A model generated the notes under the pieces. The model ran no database searches and was not told the origin of the DNA. It saw only the letters and a list, made by a program, of their open reading frames with translations. A stretch of 64,000 nucleotides of DNA from Devosia sp. 66-22 (lineage in GTDB: Bacteria; Pseudomonadota; Alphaproteobacteria; Rhizobiales; Devosiaceae), in assembly GCA_001899065.1 (NCBI GenBank), contig MKUZ01000017.1, positions 248,001-312,000 of the forward strand, in the 5' to 3' direction. Every line of letters starts with the position of its first letter. Position 1 is the first letter of the stretch. The position numbers were made by a program, and so were the translations under genes. Shown here piece by piece: positions 8,297-14,855 of the stretch.

Positions 8297-8521
8297 ATGG
8301 ATGAACTGACCAAGACGATCGCGTCGCGGGGCGATCTGGCGCACCTGGCGCTGTTCCTGTGGGCGAGCGGGGCGAGTGCCCTGCTCGCATGGACGCTGCG
8401 CGAGCTCGCCCGCGCCAATCAGCGCTTTGAGGATTTTGTCAAAGAGACCGCCGCGCTTAACCGGCTCTTTTCGTCTCCGCCGTCCGACCGATCGCGAGAG
8501 CGCTCGTTCGGCCAAAGGTAG
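8297..8521 (+). CDS. GTA gp3.5-like small membrane protein
   Basis: A 74-residue protein: a short soluble start (MDELTKTIASRGDLAHL), one transmembrane helix (ALFLWASGASALLAWTL, about residues 18-34) and a charged helix (RELARANQRFEDFVKETAALNRL). Small genes of this kind sit between portal and protease in alphaproteobacterial GTA clusters (position 3.5). AAGGGA lies at a suitable distance before the ATG. The last 15 residues (SSPPSDRSRERSFGQR) are encoded by the first unit of the 55-bp repeat array, so the native C-terminus may have been altered by the repeat. Confidence 0.6.
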   Translation: MDELTKTIASRGDLAHLALFLWASGASALLAWTLRELARANQRFEDFVKETAALNRLFSSPPSDRSRERSFGQR

Positions 8522-8626
8522 CGTCTTTCTCGTTCTGTCCGACCGACGCCGAGAGGGCTCGTTCGGCCAACCGGAGCTTCTTTGTCGCTCTGTCCGACCG
8601 ACCCCAGAGAGGGCTCGTTCGGCCAA
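8471..8626 (+). repeat. Three tandem copies of a 55-bp repeat
   Basis: The motif GTCCGACCGA...CTCGTTCGGCCAA (34-35 bases) occurs at 8482-8515, 8537-8570 and 8592-8626, with start-to-start spacing of exactly 55 bases. The two ends of each core are imperfect inverted repeats (GTCCGACCGA against TCGTTCGGCC), so each unit could form a hairpin. The spacers between cores are also related (TCTTTCTCGTTCT, TTCTTTGTCGCTCT). The array spans the end of the gp3.5-like gene and the gap before the next small ORF. Confidence 0.85.
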
Positions 8627-8655
8627 CCGCTGTTATTTCAACGCAAGGACTGACG

Positions 8656-8763
8656 ATGGCCCAGAAAACTGAGGCCGCGGAGGTGTTCCGGCAGTTCGCC
8701 TGGCACCTCGCGGAGAAACTCGCGCCGCGTTTGCCGCCGGCGCCCAAGCCGGGGAGGCGGTGA
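8656..8763 (+). CDS. Small ORF translationally coupled to the prohead protease
   Basis: A 35-residue ORF (MAQKTEAAEVFRQFAWHLAEKL, then a Pro/Arg-rich tail ending PKPGRR). Its ATG follows AAGGACTGACG, nearly the same ribosome-site block as that of the capsid gene (AAGGACTGACA), and its TGA overlaps the protease ATG in TGATG, so it may drive translation of the protease. The N-terminal half is an amphipathic helix. No known family; supported by ribosome site, coupling and position within a GTA. Confidence 0.5.
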   Translation: MAQKTEAAEVFRQFAWHLAEKLAPRLPPAPKPGRR

Positions 8764-9257
8764 TGGGGCCGCTTCCGATCGATGCCGACGGCCGCTTCGA
8801 GGGTTATGCCAGCGTGTTCGGCAAGCTCGACGATGGCGGCGACATCGTGATGCCGGGCGCGTTCCGCAGGAGCCTGGGGCTGCGCGGCCGGCACCGGATA
8901 AAAATGCTGTTCCAGCATGACCCCAAGGAGCCGGTGGGCACCTGGGACGCGATCCGCGAGGACGATTATGGCCTGTGGGTCGAGGGCCGGCTGGTGCAGG
9001 ACGTGCCGCGCGCCGATGCCCTGCGCCGATTGATCGGCAGGGGTGCCGTCGACGGACTGTCGATCGGCTTCCGCACGGTCAAGTCGACGCGGGCAAGCCG
9101 GGAAGGTCACCGCCGGCTGTGGGAGGTCGACCTGTGGGAAATCTCCATCGTCACCTTCCCGATGATGGATCTGGCCCGGATCGCTCCGGGCAAGCCGCCG
9201 GCGAGCAGCCGGCTCGAACGGTCGCTGCAGGCGGCCATGGACGTCTTCAAGCAGTAA
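8763..9257 (+). CDS. GTA prohead protease, HK97 type (gp4)
   Basis: Serine protease that trims the capsid protein during head assembly. The 164-residue protein matches the HK97 prohead protease family (U35/S78-like): GYASVFGKLDDGGDIVMPGAF near the start, catalytic His in MLFQHDPKEPVG (about residue 60) and the Ser in VDGLSIGFR (about residue 99), followed by WEVDLWEISIVTFPM. Start at ATG 8763, coupled to the upstream small ORF; GTG at 8760 is an alternative one codon longer. Directly followed by the capsid gene, as in all GTA clusters. Confidence 0.92.
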   Translation: MGPLPIDADGRFEGYASVFGKLDDGGDIVMPGAFRRSLGLRGRHRIKMLFQHDPKEPVGTWDAIREDDYGLWVEGRLVQDVPRADALRRLIGRGAVDGLSIGFRTVKSTRASREGHRRLWEVDLWEISIVTFPMMDLARIAPGKPPASSRLERSLQAAMDVFKQ

Positions 9258-9267
9258 AGGACTGACA

Positions 9268-10482
9268 ATGACCGAAACGACGGGTGGCCTCGAGAACAAG
9301 GCCGGGCAGGGCATCGACGCGATGTTCGCCGATTTCATGGGCGCCTTCGAGGAGTTCAAGCGCACCAATGACGGGCGCATCAAGGAGCTCGAGAAGCGCG
9401 GCAGCGCCGACGTGGTGACCGAGCAGAAGGTGGAGCGGCTGAACCAGGCGCTCGACAGCGCCAAGGCGGCGATCGACCGCGCCAGCCTGGAGCGGGCACG
9501 ACCGCGGCTGGAGGGCGGCCGCCCCGACGCCGGCGACGAGTACAAGGACGCGTTCGCCGCCTATGTGAAGCGCGGCGAGGAGAAGGCGCTCTCGATCGGC
9601 TCCAACCCCGATGGCGGCTATCTGGTACCCAGCGAGACCGACGAGCAGATCACGCAGCTGATGGCGGCGCTGTCGCCCATTCGGTCCATCGCGAGCGTGC
9701 GGAAGATCTCGACCGGTACCTACAAGAAGCCGGTGACGAGGACCGGGCCGGAAGCCGGCTGGGTGGCGGAGGCCGCGGCGCGGCCCGAGACCGACAGCCA
9801 GGTGATCGACGCGCTGAGCTTCCCGGCGGCCGAACTCTACGCCATGCCCGCGGCGACCAGCGCCTTCCTCGACGATGCGGCCGTCGATGTCGGCCAGTGG
9901 ATCGCCGAGGAAGTGAACGCCGCCTTTGCCCAGCAGGAAGGCATCGCCTTCGTCACGGGCAATGGCACTAACAAGCCCAAGGGTTTTCTCGCCGAGACCA
10001 CGGTGGCGGAAGCGAGCTGGGAGTGGGGCAAGCTGGGCTATGTGGCCACCGGCAATGCCGGCGCGCTTCCGGCGAGCAACCCCAGCGACGTGCTGATCGA
10101 CCTCGTCTATGCGCTCAAGGCCGGCTATCGCCAGAATGCGAGCTGGGTGATGAACCGCAAGACGCAGGGCGCCATCCGCAAGCTCAAGGACGATGGCGGC
10201 AACTATCTGTGGCAGCCGGCCGCGACGGCCGACGGCAAGGCAACGCTGATGGGCTTCGACCTGGTCGAGGCCGAGGCGATGCCCGACATCGCTGCCAGCT
10301 CGTTCAGCATCGCGTTCGGCGACTTCCGGCGCGGCTATCTCGTGGTCGATCGGCAGGGCGTCAATGTGCTGCGCGACCCGTACTCCGCCAAGCCCTATGT
10401 GCTGTTCTACACCACCAAGCGCGTCGGCGGCGGCGTGCAGAACTACGATGCGATCAAGCTGCTGAAGTTCGCTGCCTCCTGA
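9268..10482 (+). CDS. GTA major capsid protein, HK97 fold (gp5)
   Basis: The 404-residue head shell protein. Residues 1 to about 110 are a coiled-coil, charged scaffolding-like delta region expected to be removed by the upstream protease. The mature domain starts near DEYKDAFAAYVKRGE and shows the family run GGYLVPSETDEQI, ...VKKP-type loop (YKKPVTRTGPEAGWVAE), GNGTNKPKGFL (about 232-242) and FGDFRRGYLVVDRQG near the end. Ribosome site AAAGGACTGACA. Intact and of normal length, so the GTA head is likely still under selection. Confidence 0.95.
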   Translation: MTETTGGLENKAGQGIDAMFADFMGAFEEFKRTNDGRIKELEKRGSADVVTEQKVERLNQALDSAKAAIDRASLERARPRLEGGRPDAGDEYKDAFAAYVKRGEEKALSIGSNPDGGYLVPSETDEQITQLMAALSPIRSIASVRKISTGTYKKPVTRTGPEAGWVAEAAARPETDSQVIDALSFPAAELYAMPAATSAFLDDAAVDVGQWIAEEVNAAFAQQEGIAFVTGNGTNKPKGFLAETTVAEASWEWGKLGYVATGNAGALPASNPSDVLIDLVYALKAGYRQNASWVMNRKTQGAIRKLKDDGGNYLWQPAATADGKATLMGFDLVEAEAMPDIAASSFSIAFGDFRRGYLVVDRQGVNVLRDPYSAKPYVLFYTTKRVGGGVQNYDAIKLLKFAAS

Positions 10483-10494
10483 CGGAGGCCGCGA

Positions 10495-10563
10495 GCGAAT
10501 AGCGAGTAGTGAGCGGCGCATTGGGTCCCTCCCGCCCGATCGCTGCCCCTATTCGCTATTCGC
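10495..10563. repeat. Inverted repeat between capsid and connector genes
   Basis: Arms GCGAATAGCGAGTAG (10495-10509) and CTATTCGCTATTCGC (10549-10563) pair at 14 of 15 positions around a 39-base loop. The GCGAATAGCGA/TCGCTATTCGC motif resembles dispersed intergenic palindromes seen in rhizobial genomes. It sits in the only sizeable gap within the head-tail gene run and could weaken transcription or stabilise the abundant upstream capsid mRNA. Confidence 0.7.
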
Positions 10564-10589
10564 AATCGCTCCCTTTCAAGGACATCAAC

Positions 10590-11066
10590 ATGACCTCCTA
10601 TCTCATCGCCGGACCCGGCGAGGAGCCGGTGTCGCTGGCTGAGGCGAAGACCTTTGCGCGGATCGATGGCGGCGACGAGGACGCGCTCGTCGGGGCGCTG
10701 ATCGCGGCGGCGCGGCTGCACGTCGAGAGCATCACCGGTCGCGCCATGATCACGCAAACCTGGCGGCTGGTGCTGCCCTGCGTGGCGGGGCTGCTCGTGG
10801 CGCTGCCGGTGGTGCCGGCAATGGCGCTGCTGGCTGCGCCCGCCGGCGCGGTGCTGCAGGGCGACGCGGTGCTGCTGGCCGCGGCGGTCGACGAACTGAC
10901 GATCGATTACACCGCCGGCTATGGCGATGCGGCGGATGTGCCGGCCGACCTCAAGCAGGCCGTGCTGGCGCTCGTCGCCTACTGGTACGAGCATCGCGAC
11001 AGTGTGACGACGGCGCCGCTCGGCTTCGAACGGCTGATCGCGGGCTATCGGCGGGTGCGGCTATGA
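10590..11066 (+). CDS. GTA head-tail connector protein (gp6)
   Basis: A 158-residue adaptor of the phiE125 gp8/HK97 gp6 type that binds below the portal. It shows the family's opening (EPVSLAEAKTFARIDGGDEDALVGALIAAARLHVE), the ITGRAMITQTWRL segment near residue 47, and the closing helix LKQAVLALVAYWYEHRD. The ATG at 10590 follows CAAGGACATCAAC; an open frame further upstream runs through the inverted repeat and is not believed. Its end overlaps the next gene by four bases (ATGA), indicating coupling. Confidence 0.88.
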   Translation: MTSYLIAGPGEEPVSLAEAKTFARIDGGDEDALVGALIAAARLHVESITGRAMITQTWRLVLPCVAGLLVALPVVPAMALLAAPAGAVLQGDAVLLAAAVDELTIDYTAGYGDAADVPADLKQAVLALVAYWYEHRDSVTTAPLGFERLIAGYRRVRL

Positions 11067-11404
11067 ACGAACGCATTCCCGCGCTCGGCACGCTGACCGA
11101 CCGCGTCACGCTGCTGCGCAAGATCGAAAGCAGCGAGCCCGAAGGCGGTGCGGTCGCGGTCTATTCGGCGCTGGGCGTGGTGTGGGCGCGCGTGCGCCAG
11201 CTGTCGGCGCGCCCATCACTGGCAGAGGATGCGCGCGGGCAGGCCATCTCGCATGCGGTGGTGATCCGCTTTCGCACCGATCTCAAGCCGGGAGACCGCA
11301 TCGCCTATCGCGGACGAACGCTCGAGATCGCGGCCCTGGCCGACATCAACGGACGGCGCGCTTATCTGAGCTGCCAGTGCAGCGAACGGGCGGTGACGGG
11401 ATGA
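11063..11404 (+). CDS. GTA head-tail adaptor/head closure protein (gp7)
   Basis: A 113-residue protein of the phage head-tail joining family (SPP1 gp16 / PF05521 type). Typical features are LTDRVTLLRKIESSEPEGGAV, WARVRQLSARPSLAEDARGQAISHAVVIRFRTDLKPGDRIAYRGRTLEI, with the characteristic beta-strand pair ending in YLSCQC. It closes the head after packaging and links to the tail. Both ends overlap neighbours by four bases in ATGA arrangements, so gp6-gp7-gp8 are tightly coupled. Confidence 0.88.
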   Translation: MNERIPALGTLTDRVTLLRKIESSEPEGGAVAVYSALGVVWARVRQLSARPSLAEDARGQAISHAVVIRFRTDLKPGDRIAYRGRTLEIAALADINGRRAYLSCQCSERAVTG

Positions 11405-11781
11405 CCCATCCGATCGTCCAGTTGCAAGCGGCGCTGGTGGCGGCGCTGCGGGCCGAACTCGCCCCGCCGGTGTTCGACGCGCCACCCAGAGACAGCACGC
11501 CGCCTTACATCGTCATTGTACGCCACGACGCGCTGGCCCGCGATGGCGACACGGCACCGGGACATGAGCACCGCCTGGTGCTTCATGCGTGGGCCGGCGA
11601 CGCGAGCCGCAAGGCGGTGCTGGCGATTGCCGAGGCGGTGGTCGAGATCGCGCTGGGCGTGGCGAGCCCGGACCTCGCCATCACCATCAGGCGCCACGAC
11701 CGCACCGATAGCGCGATCGACCAGGCGACGGGCAGGGCCCGCGCCACGATTGCGCTGACCTATTTCACCGAACCCAACTGA
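11401..11781 (+). CDS. GTA tail completion protein, DUF3168 (gp8)
   Basis: A 126-residue DUF3168-family protein, the tail terminator/completion protein of siphovirus-like tails. It opens with PIVQLQAALVAALRAELAPPVFDAPPRDSTPPYIVI and has the family's HRLVLHAWAGDASRKAVLAIAEAV stretch, ending TARATIALTYFTE-like. The ATG at 11401 overlaps the stop of gp7. Position after the head closure gene and before the tail tube gene is the standard GTA order. Confidence 0.85.
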   Translation: MTHPIVQLQAALVAALRAELAPPVFDAPPRDSTPPYIVIVRHDALARDGDTAPGHEHRLVLHAWAGDASRKAVLAIAEAVVEIALGVASPDLAITIRRHDRTDSAIDQATGRARATIALTYFTEPN

Positions 11782-11788
11782 GGACACC

Positions 11789-12202
11789 ATGGCAGCCCAG
11801 AGCGGCAAGGACATGCTTTTGAAGCTCGACCAGACGGGAAGCGGCAGTTTCCTGACGGTGGCGGGCCTGCGCACGCGGGCGCTCACCTTCAATGCGGCGG
11901 TGGTCGACGCCACCGATGCCGAGAGCGCCGGACGCTGGCGCGAACTGCTCGCCGGCGGCGGCATCAAGCGCGCCTCTGTCTCGGGCAGCGGCATCTTCAA
12001 GGACCAGGCGTCGGACGCCAGGATTCGCGAACTGTTCTTTGCCGGCACGATCCGCGCGTGGCGACTGATCCTGCCCGATTTCGGGGCGGTGGAAGGACCG
12101 TTCCAGATCACGGCGCTCGAGTTCTCCGCCGACCATGCGGGCGAGGTGACGTTCGAAATCGCGCTCGAGAGCGCGGGCGAGCTGGGGTTCACGGTGCTCT
12201 GA
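11789..12202 (+). CDS. GTA major tail tube protein, TP901-1 family (gp9)
   Basis: The 137-residue tail tube subunit. It starts MAAQSGKDMLLKLD, continues GSFLTVAGLRTRALTFNAAVVDATDAESAGRWRELLAGGG, the signature of the TP901-1/GTA major tail family, and ends with strands (ITALEFSADHAGEVTFEIALESAGE). GAGGACACC lies before the ATG. The next gene starts on its stop codon (TGATG). Confidence 0.92.
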   Translation: MAAQSGKDMLLKLDQTGSGSFLTVAGLRTRALTFNAAVVDATDAESAGRWRELLAGGGIKRASVSGSGIFKDQASDARIRELFFAGTIRAWRLILPDFGAVEGPFQITALEFSADHAGEVTFEIALESAGELGFTVL

Positions 12203-12516
12203 TGCCAAACATTCAACGTGGCGAAATCTCGGCCCTGATCGAGGGCGAGGAGAAGGTGCTGTGCCTGACGCTGGGAGCGCTGGCCGAGCTCGAGGCGCGG
12301 CTGAGCGCCGGCGATCTCGTCGGGCTCAGCGAGCGGTTCGCGGGCGGGCGCGTGTCGGCGCGCGACCTGACGGCGATCATCGGCGCGGGGCTGCGCGGCG
12401 GCGGCAATGCGGTGACCGACGACGATATTGCGCGCATGTCGATCGAGGGCGGGCTCAAGGGCGCCGCCGAGATCGCCGCGCGGCTGCTGCGCGCAACCTT
12501 CGGGGGCGAGGCATGA
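12202..12516 (+). CDS. GTA tail assembly protein gp10
   Basis: A 104-residue protein of the GTA-gp10 family. It contains the beta-rich opening (RGEISALIEGEEKVLCLTLGALAELEARL) and DLTAIIGAGLRGGGNAVTDDDIARM that define this family, considered a tail assembly chaperone-like factor by comparison with the gpG position of phage lambda. The ATG at 12202 overlaps the tail tube stop; the end overlaps the next ORF (ATGA). Confidence 0.85.
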   Translation: MPNIQRGEISALIEGEEKVLCLTLGALAELEARLSAGDLVGLSERFAGGRVSARDLTAIIGAGLRGGGNAVTDDDIARMSIEGGLKGAAEIAARLLRATFGGEA

Positions 12517-12704
12517 CGCCGTTTCCCTGGGCGGACGCGATGCGGCTCGGCTTCGGCGTGCTGCACCTGTCGTCGCGCGATTTCTGGGGCCTGACGCCGC
12601 GCGAGCTGGCGGCGGCATTCGAAGGCGTTGCGGGCCGGCGGACGGGGGCGCCCGACCGGGACGGCCTGCGCACGATGATGGAGAGATTCCCCGATGGCCG
12701 ATGA
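12513..12704 (+). CDS. GTA phage tail assembly chaperone (rcc01693/TIGR02216-like)
   Basis: A 63-residue protein (MTPFPWADAMRLGFGVLHLSSRDFWGLTPREL) matching the short tail assembly chaperone family found between gp10 and the tape measure gene in alphaproteobacterial GTAs. In lambda-like phages the equivalent is made by frameshifting; here it is a separate ORF overlapping both neighbours (by 4 and 11 bases). The conserved FW-LTPREL block is present. Confidence 0.85.
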   Translation: MTPFPWADAMRLGFGVLHLSSRDFWGLTPRELAAAFEGVAGRRTGAPDRDGLRTMMERFPDGR

Positions 12705-13185
12705 GAGATTTCCGGAGGCGTTCAGCCGCGAGCTGGGCGACGTGTCGATCGAGCTCGAACGGGTGAGCGATCTGGCCGACAGCGTGGCGCGGTCGCTGAC
12801 CGCGGCGTTCCGCGGCGCGATCATGGATGGCCGCTCGCTGCGCGGGGTACTGGGCGAGGTGTCGCGCGCCTTCGCCGATATCGCGCTGCGGGCCGCGCTG
12901 AAGCCGGTGGGCTCGCTGGTGTCGGGCGTGGTGGAGTCGCTGTTCAGCGGGCTCAACCCGGCACTGGCAGGCGGTTCCATCGCCACGCCGTCCTACTTTC
13001 CGGTGTCGGCGGCGGGCGCCGCGGGGGCCGCCGCGTCGCCACTCTCGCGGCCGCACGGCCCGGGCGCTCCGGTGCAGGTGACGTTCAACGTCGCGGCGTC
13101 CGATGCCCACAGCTTCGTCGCGAGCGAGGCGGAGGTGTCGGCAATGCTGCTGCGCGCGGTGCGGCGCGGCACGAGGGCAAGCTGA
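12694..13185 (+). CDS. GTA tail tape measure protein (gp11)
   Basis: A 163-residue tape measure protein. N-terminal helices (ELGDVSIELERVSDLADSVARSL) are followed by the FRGAIMDGRSLRGVLGEVSRAFADIALRAALKPV segment common to GTA/HK97-type tape measures, a hydrophobic Gly/Ala-rich stretch (SLVSGVVESLFSGLNPALAGG), and a C-terminal VQVTFNVAASDAHSF...AMLLRAVRRG block. Tape measure length sets tail length, and this one is short, implying a short tail. It overlaps the chaperone gene by 11 bases. Confidence 0.88.
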   Translation: MADERFPEAFSRELGDVSIELERVSDLADSVARSLTAAFRGAIMDGRSLRGVLGEVSRAFADIALRAALKPVGSLVSGVVESLFSGLNPALAGGSIATPSYFPVSAAGAAGAAASPLSRPHGPGAPVQVTFNVAASDAHSFVASEAEVSAMLLRAVRRGTRAS

Positions 13186-13186
13186 A

Positions 13187-13786
13187 ATGGCATTCCATCA
13201 GGTGAGGTTTCCGCTCGACGTGGCGCTGGGCGCGCGGGGCGGGCCGGAACGCATGACCGACGTCGTGACGCTGTCAAGCGGGCGCGAGGAGCGCAACCAG
13301 CGCTGGGCGCAGTCCCGCCGCCGCTACAATGCCGGCTACGGCATCAAGAGCCGCGCCGACATGCAGATCGTGCTCGCCTTCTTCGAGGAGCGGCGCGGGC
13401 GGTTCCATTCATTCCTGTGGCGCGACGGGCTCGACAATTCGAGCAACGGCCTGCAGCCGCTCGGGACCGGCAATGGGAGCGCGACGCAGTTCCAACTCGT
13501 CAAGCGCTATGGCGCGGCGTTCGACCCCTATGACCGGCCGATCACCAAGCCCGTGGCCGCGACGGTGGACGTGTTCGCCGACGGCGTGGCGACGGGCGGC
13601 TTCGCGGTCGACGCGCTGACGGGGATCGTCACCTTCGGCGTGGCGCCGGGGGCGGGCGTCGTCTTGACCGCGAGCTTCACGTTTGACGTGCCGGTGCGCT
13701 TCGATATCGACCGGCTCGACATCGAGCTCACGGGCTTTGACGCGGCCGACGCGCCGGCCATTCCACTGATCGAGGTGCGCGAATGA
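13187..13786 (+). CDS. GTA distal tail protein, DUF2460 (gp12)
   Basis: A 199-residue DUF2460/TIGR02217-family protein. It begins FHQVRFPLDVALGARGGPE and carries the conserved RRRYNAGYGIKSRADMQIVLAFFEERRG and FHSFLWRDGLDN motifs, then a beta-sandwich with the ...FDVPVRFDIDRLDIEL ending. In the Rhodobacter GTA this protein forms the distal tail ring that joins tube and baseplate. The ATG at 13187 follows the tape measure stop by one base, so re-initiation is likely. Confidence 0.92.
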   Translation: MAFHQVRFPLDVALGARGGPERMTDVVTLSSGREERNQRWAQSRRRYNAGYGIKSRADMQIVLAFFEERRGRFHSFLWRDGLDNSSNGLQPLGTGNGSATQFQLVKRYGAAFDPYDRPITKPVAATVDVFADGVATGGFAVDALTGIVTFGVAPGAGVVLTASFTFDVPVRFDIDRLDIELTGFDAADAPAIPLIEVRE

Positions 13787-14436
13787 GAACGCTCGATATC
13801 GGTTTTCGCACGCATGTCGAGAGCGGCGCGACGACGCTGGCGACCTGTTGGAAGATCACGCGGTCGGACTTGGCGGTGCTCGGCTTCACCGATCACGACC
13901 GGACGCTCAGCTTTGCCGGTACGGATTATCGGCCCATGCTCGATGGCGGCGACGTGCCGGCGCGGCTTGGCGGCCAGGTCGACACCGGCGAAGTGCTCGG
14001 CGTGCTGCGCTCGGATGCGATCGCCGAGGCGGACATCGCGGCTGGACTGTTCGACGGCGCCGAGGTCGAGACCTGGCGGGTCAACTGGCGCGACGTGAGC
14101 CAGCGCGCGCTGCTGCGACGCGCCACGATCGGCGAGATCGTGCGCGAGGACGGACAGTTCCGCGCCGAGCTGCGCTCGGGGCAGCAGGCGCTGAACCGCG
14201 TGCGCGGCCGCGTGTACTCGCCGCTCTGCGACGCCGTGCTGGGCGATGCGCGCTGCAAGGTGCTGCCCACGCATCCCCAGTTTGCGCTCGGCTGCGACCG
14301 GCAGCTCGGCACGTGCCGCGGCCGCTTTGGCAATGTCGCGAACTTCCGTGGCTTCCCGCACATCCCGGGCAACGACTTTCTGCTGCGCTATCCGCGCGCC
14401 GACGACGCGCTTCAGGGTGGAGCCTTGTTCTCATGA
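13783..14436 (+). CDS. GTA baseplate hub protein, DUF2163 (gp13)
   Basis: A 217-residue DUF2163/TIGR02218-family hub protein. The N-terminal beta domain includes LATCWKITRSDLAVLGFTDHDRTL and GGQVDTGEVLGVLRSDAIAEADI. The C-terminal part has a cysteine cluster (SPLCDAVLGDARC, FALGCDRQLGTC) and the invariant NVANFRGFPHIPGND motif. The four spaced cysteines could bind a metal or Fe-S centre, as proposed for GTA hub proteins; here that is inference from the pattern. Overlaps both neighbours by four bases. Confidence 0.92.
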   Translation: MRTLDIGFRTHVESGATTLATCWKITRSDLAVLGFTDHDRTLSFAGTDYRPMLDGGDVPARLGGQVDTGEVLGVLRSDAIAEADIAAGLFDGAEVETWRVNWRDVSQRALLRRATIGEIVREDGQFRAELRSGQQALNRVRGRVYSPLCDAVLGDARCKVLPTHPQFALGCDRQLGTCRGRFGNVANFRGFPHIPGNDFLLRYPRADDALQGGALFS

Positions 14437-14852
14437 CGAGCGACGATGTGGTGGCCGCCGCCCGCGGCTGGCTCGGAACGCCCTACCGGCATCTGAGCGC
14501 GCGGCGCGGCGCCGGCTGCGACTGCCTGGGGCTGGTGTGCGGCGTGTGGCGCGAGCTGGGTGGCGAGACCATCGAACTGCCCGCCTATCGCGCCGACTGG
14601 CGCGACACGCGGCACGCCGACGATCTACTGGCGCTGGCCGAGAGGCAGCTGGTGCGTGCGAGCGGCCGGCCGCGGGCGGGGCAGGTGATCCTGTTCCAGC
14701 TTGGACGGACACGCGTGCCGCGGCACTGCGGCATCGCGGTGGACGAGCACGGCTTCATCCACGCGCAGGAGGGGCGCGGCGTTGTGCTGAGCGACCTCAC
14801 CGACGGCTGGCGCAAGCGCGTCGCCGCCATTTTCGACTTTCCGGATCTGTGA
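14433..14852 (+). CDS. GTA NlpC/P60 family peptidase (gp14)
   Basis: A 139-residue peptidoglycan peptidase placed at the tail tip, expected to cut the recipient's wall peptides during DNA delivery. The catalytic Cys31 lies in GCDCLGLV, the His98 in RHCGIAVDEHGF, with a further His110 in FIHAQEG; these form the NlpC/P60 triad. WLGTPYRHLSARRG precedes the cysteine as in GTA members. All catalytic residues look intact. Confidence 0.92.
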   Translation: MTSDDVVAAARGWLGTPYRHLSARRGAGCDCLGLVCGVWRELGGETIELPAYRADWRDTRHADDLLALAERQLVRASGRPRAGQVILFQLGRTRVPRHCGIAVDEHGFIHAQEGRGVVLSDLTDGWRKRVAAIFDFPDL

Positions 14853-14855
14853 GCC

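Noticed and set aside
8471-8626. CRISPR array
   Set aside because: Only three units, the spacers are related to each other rather than unique, and no cas genes are present.
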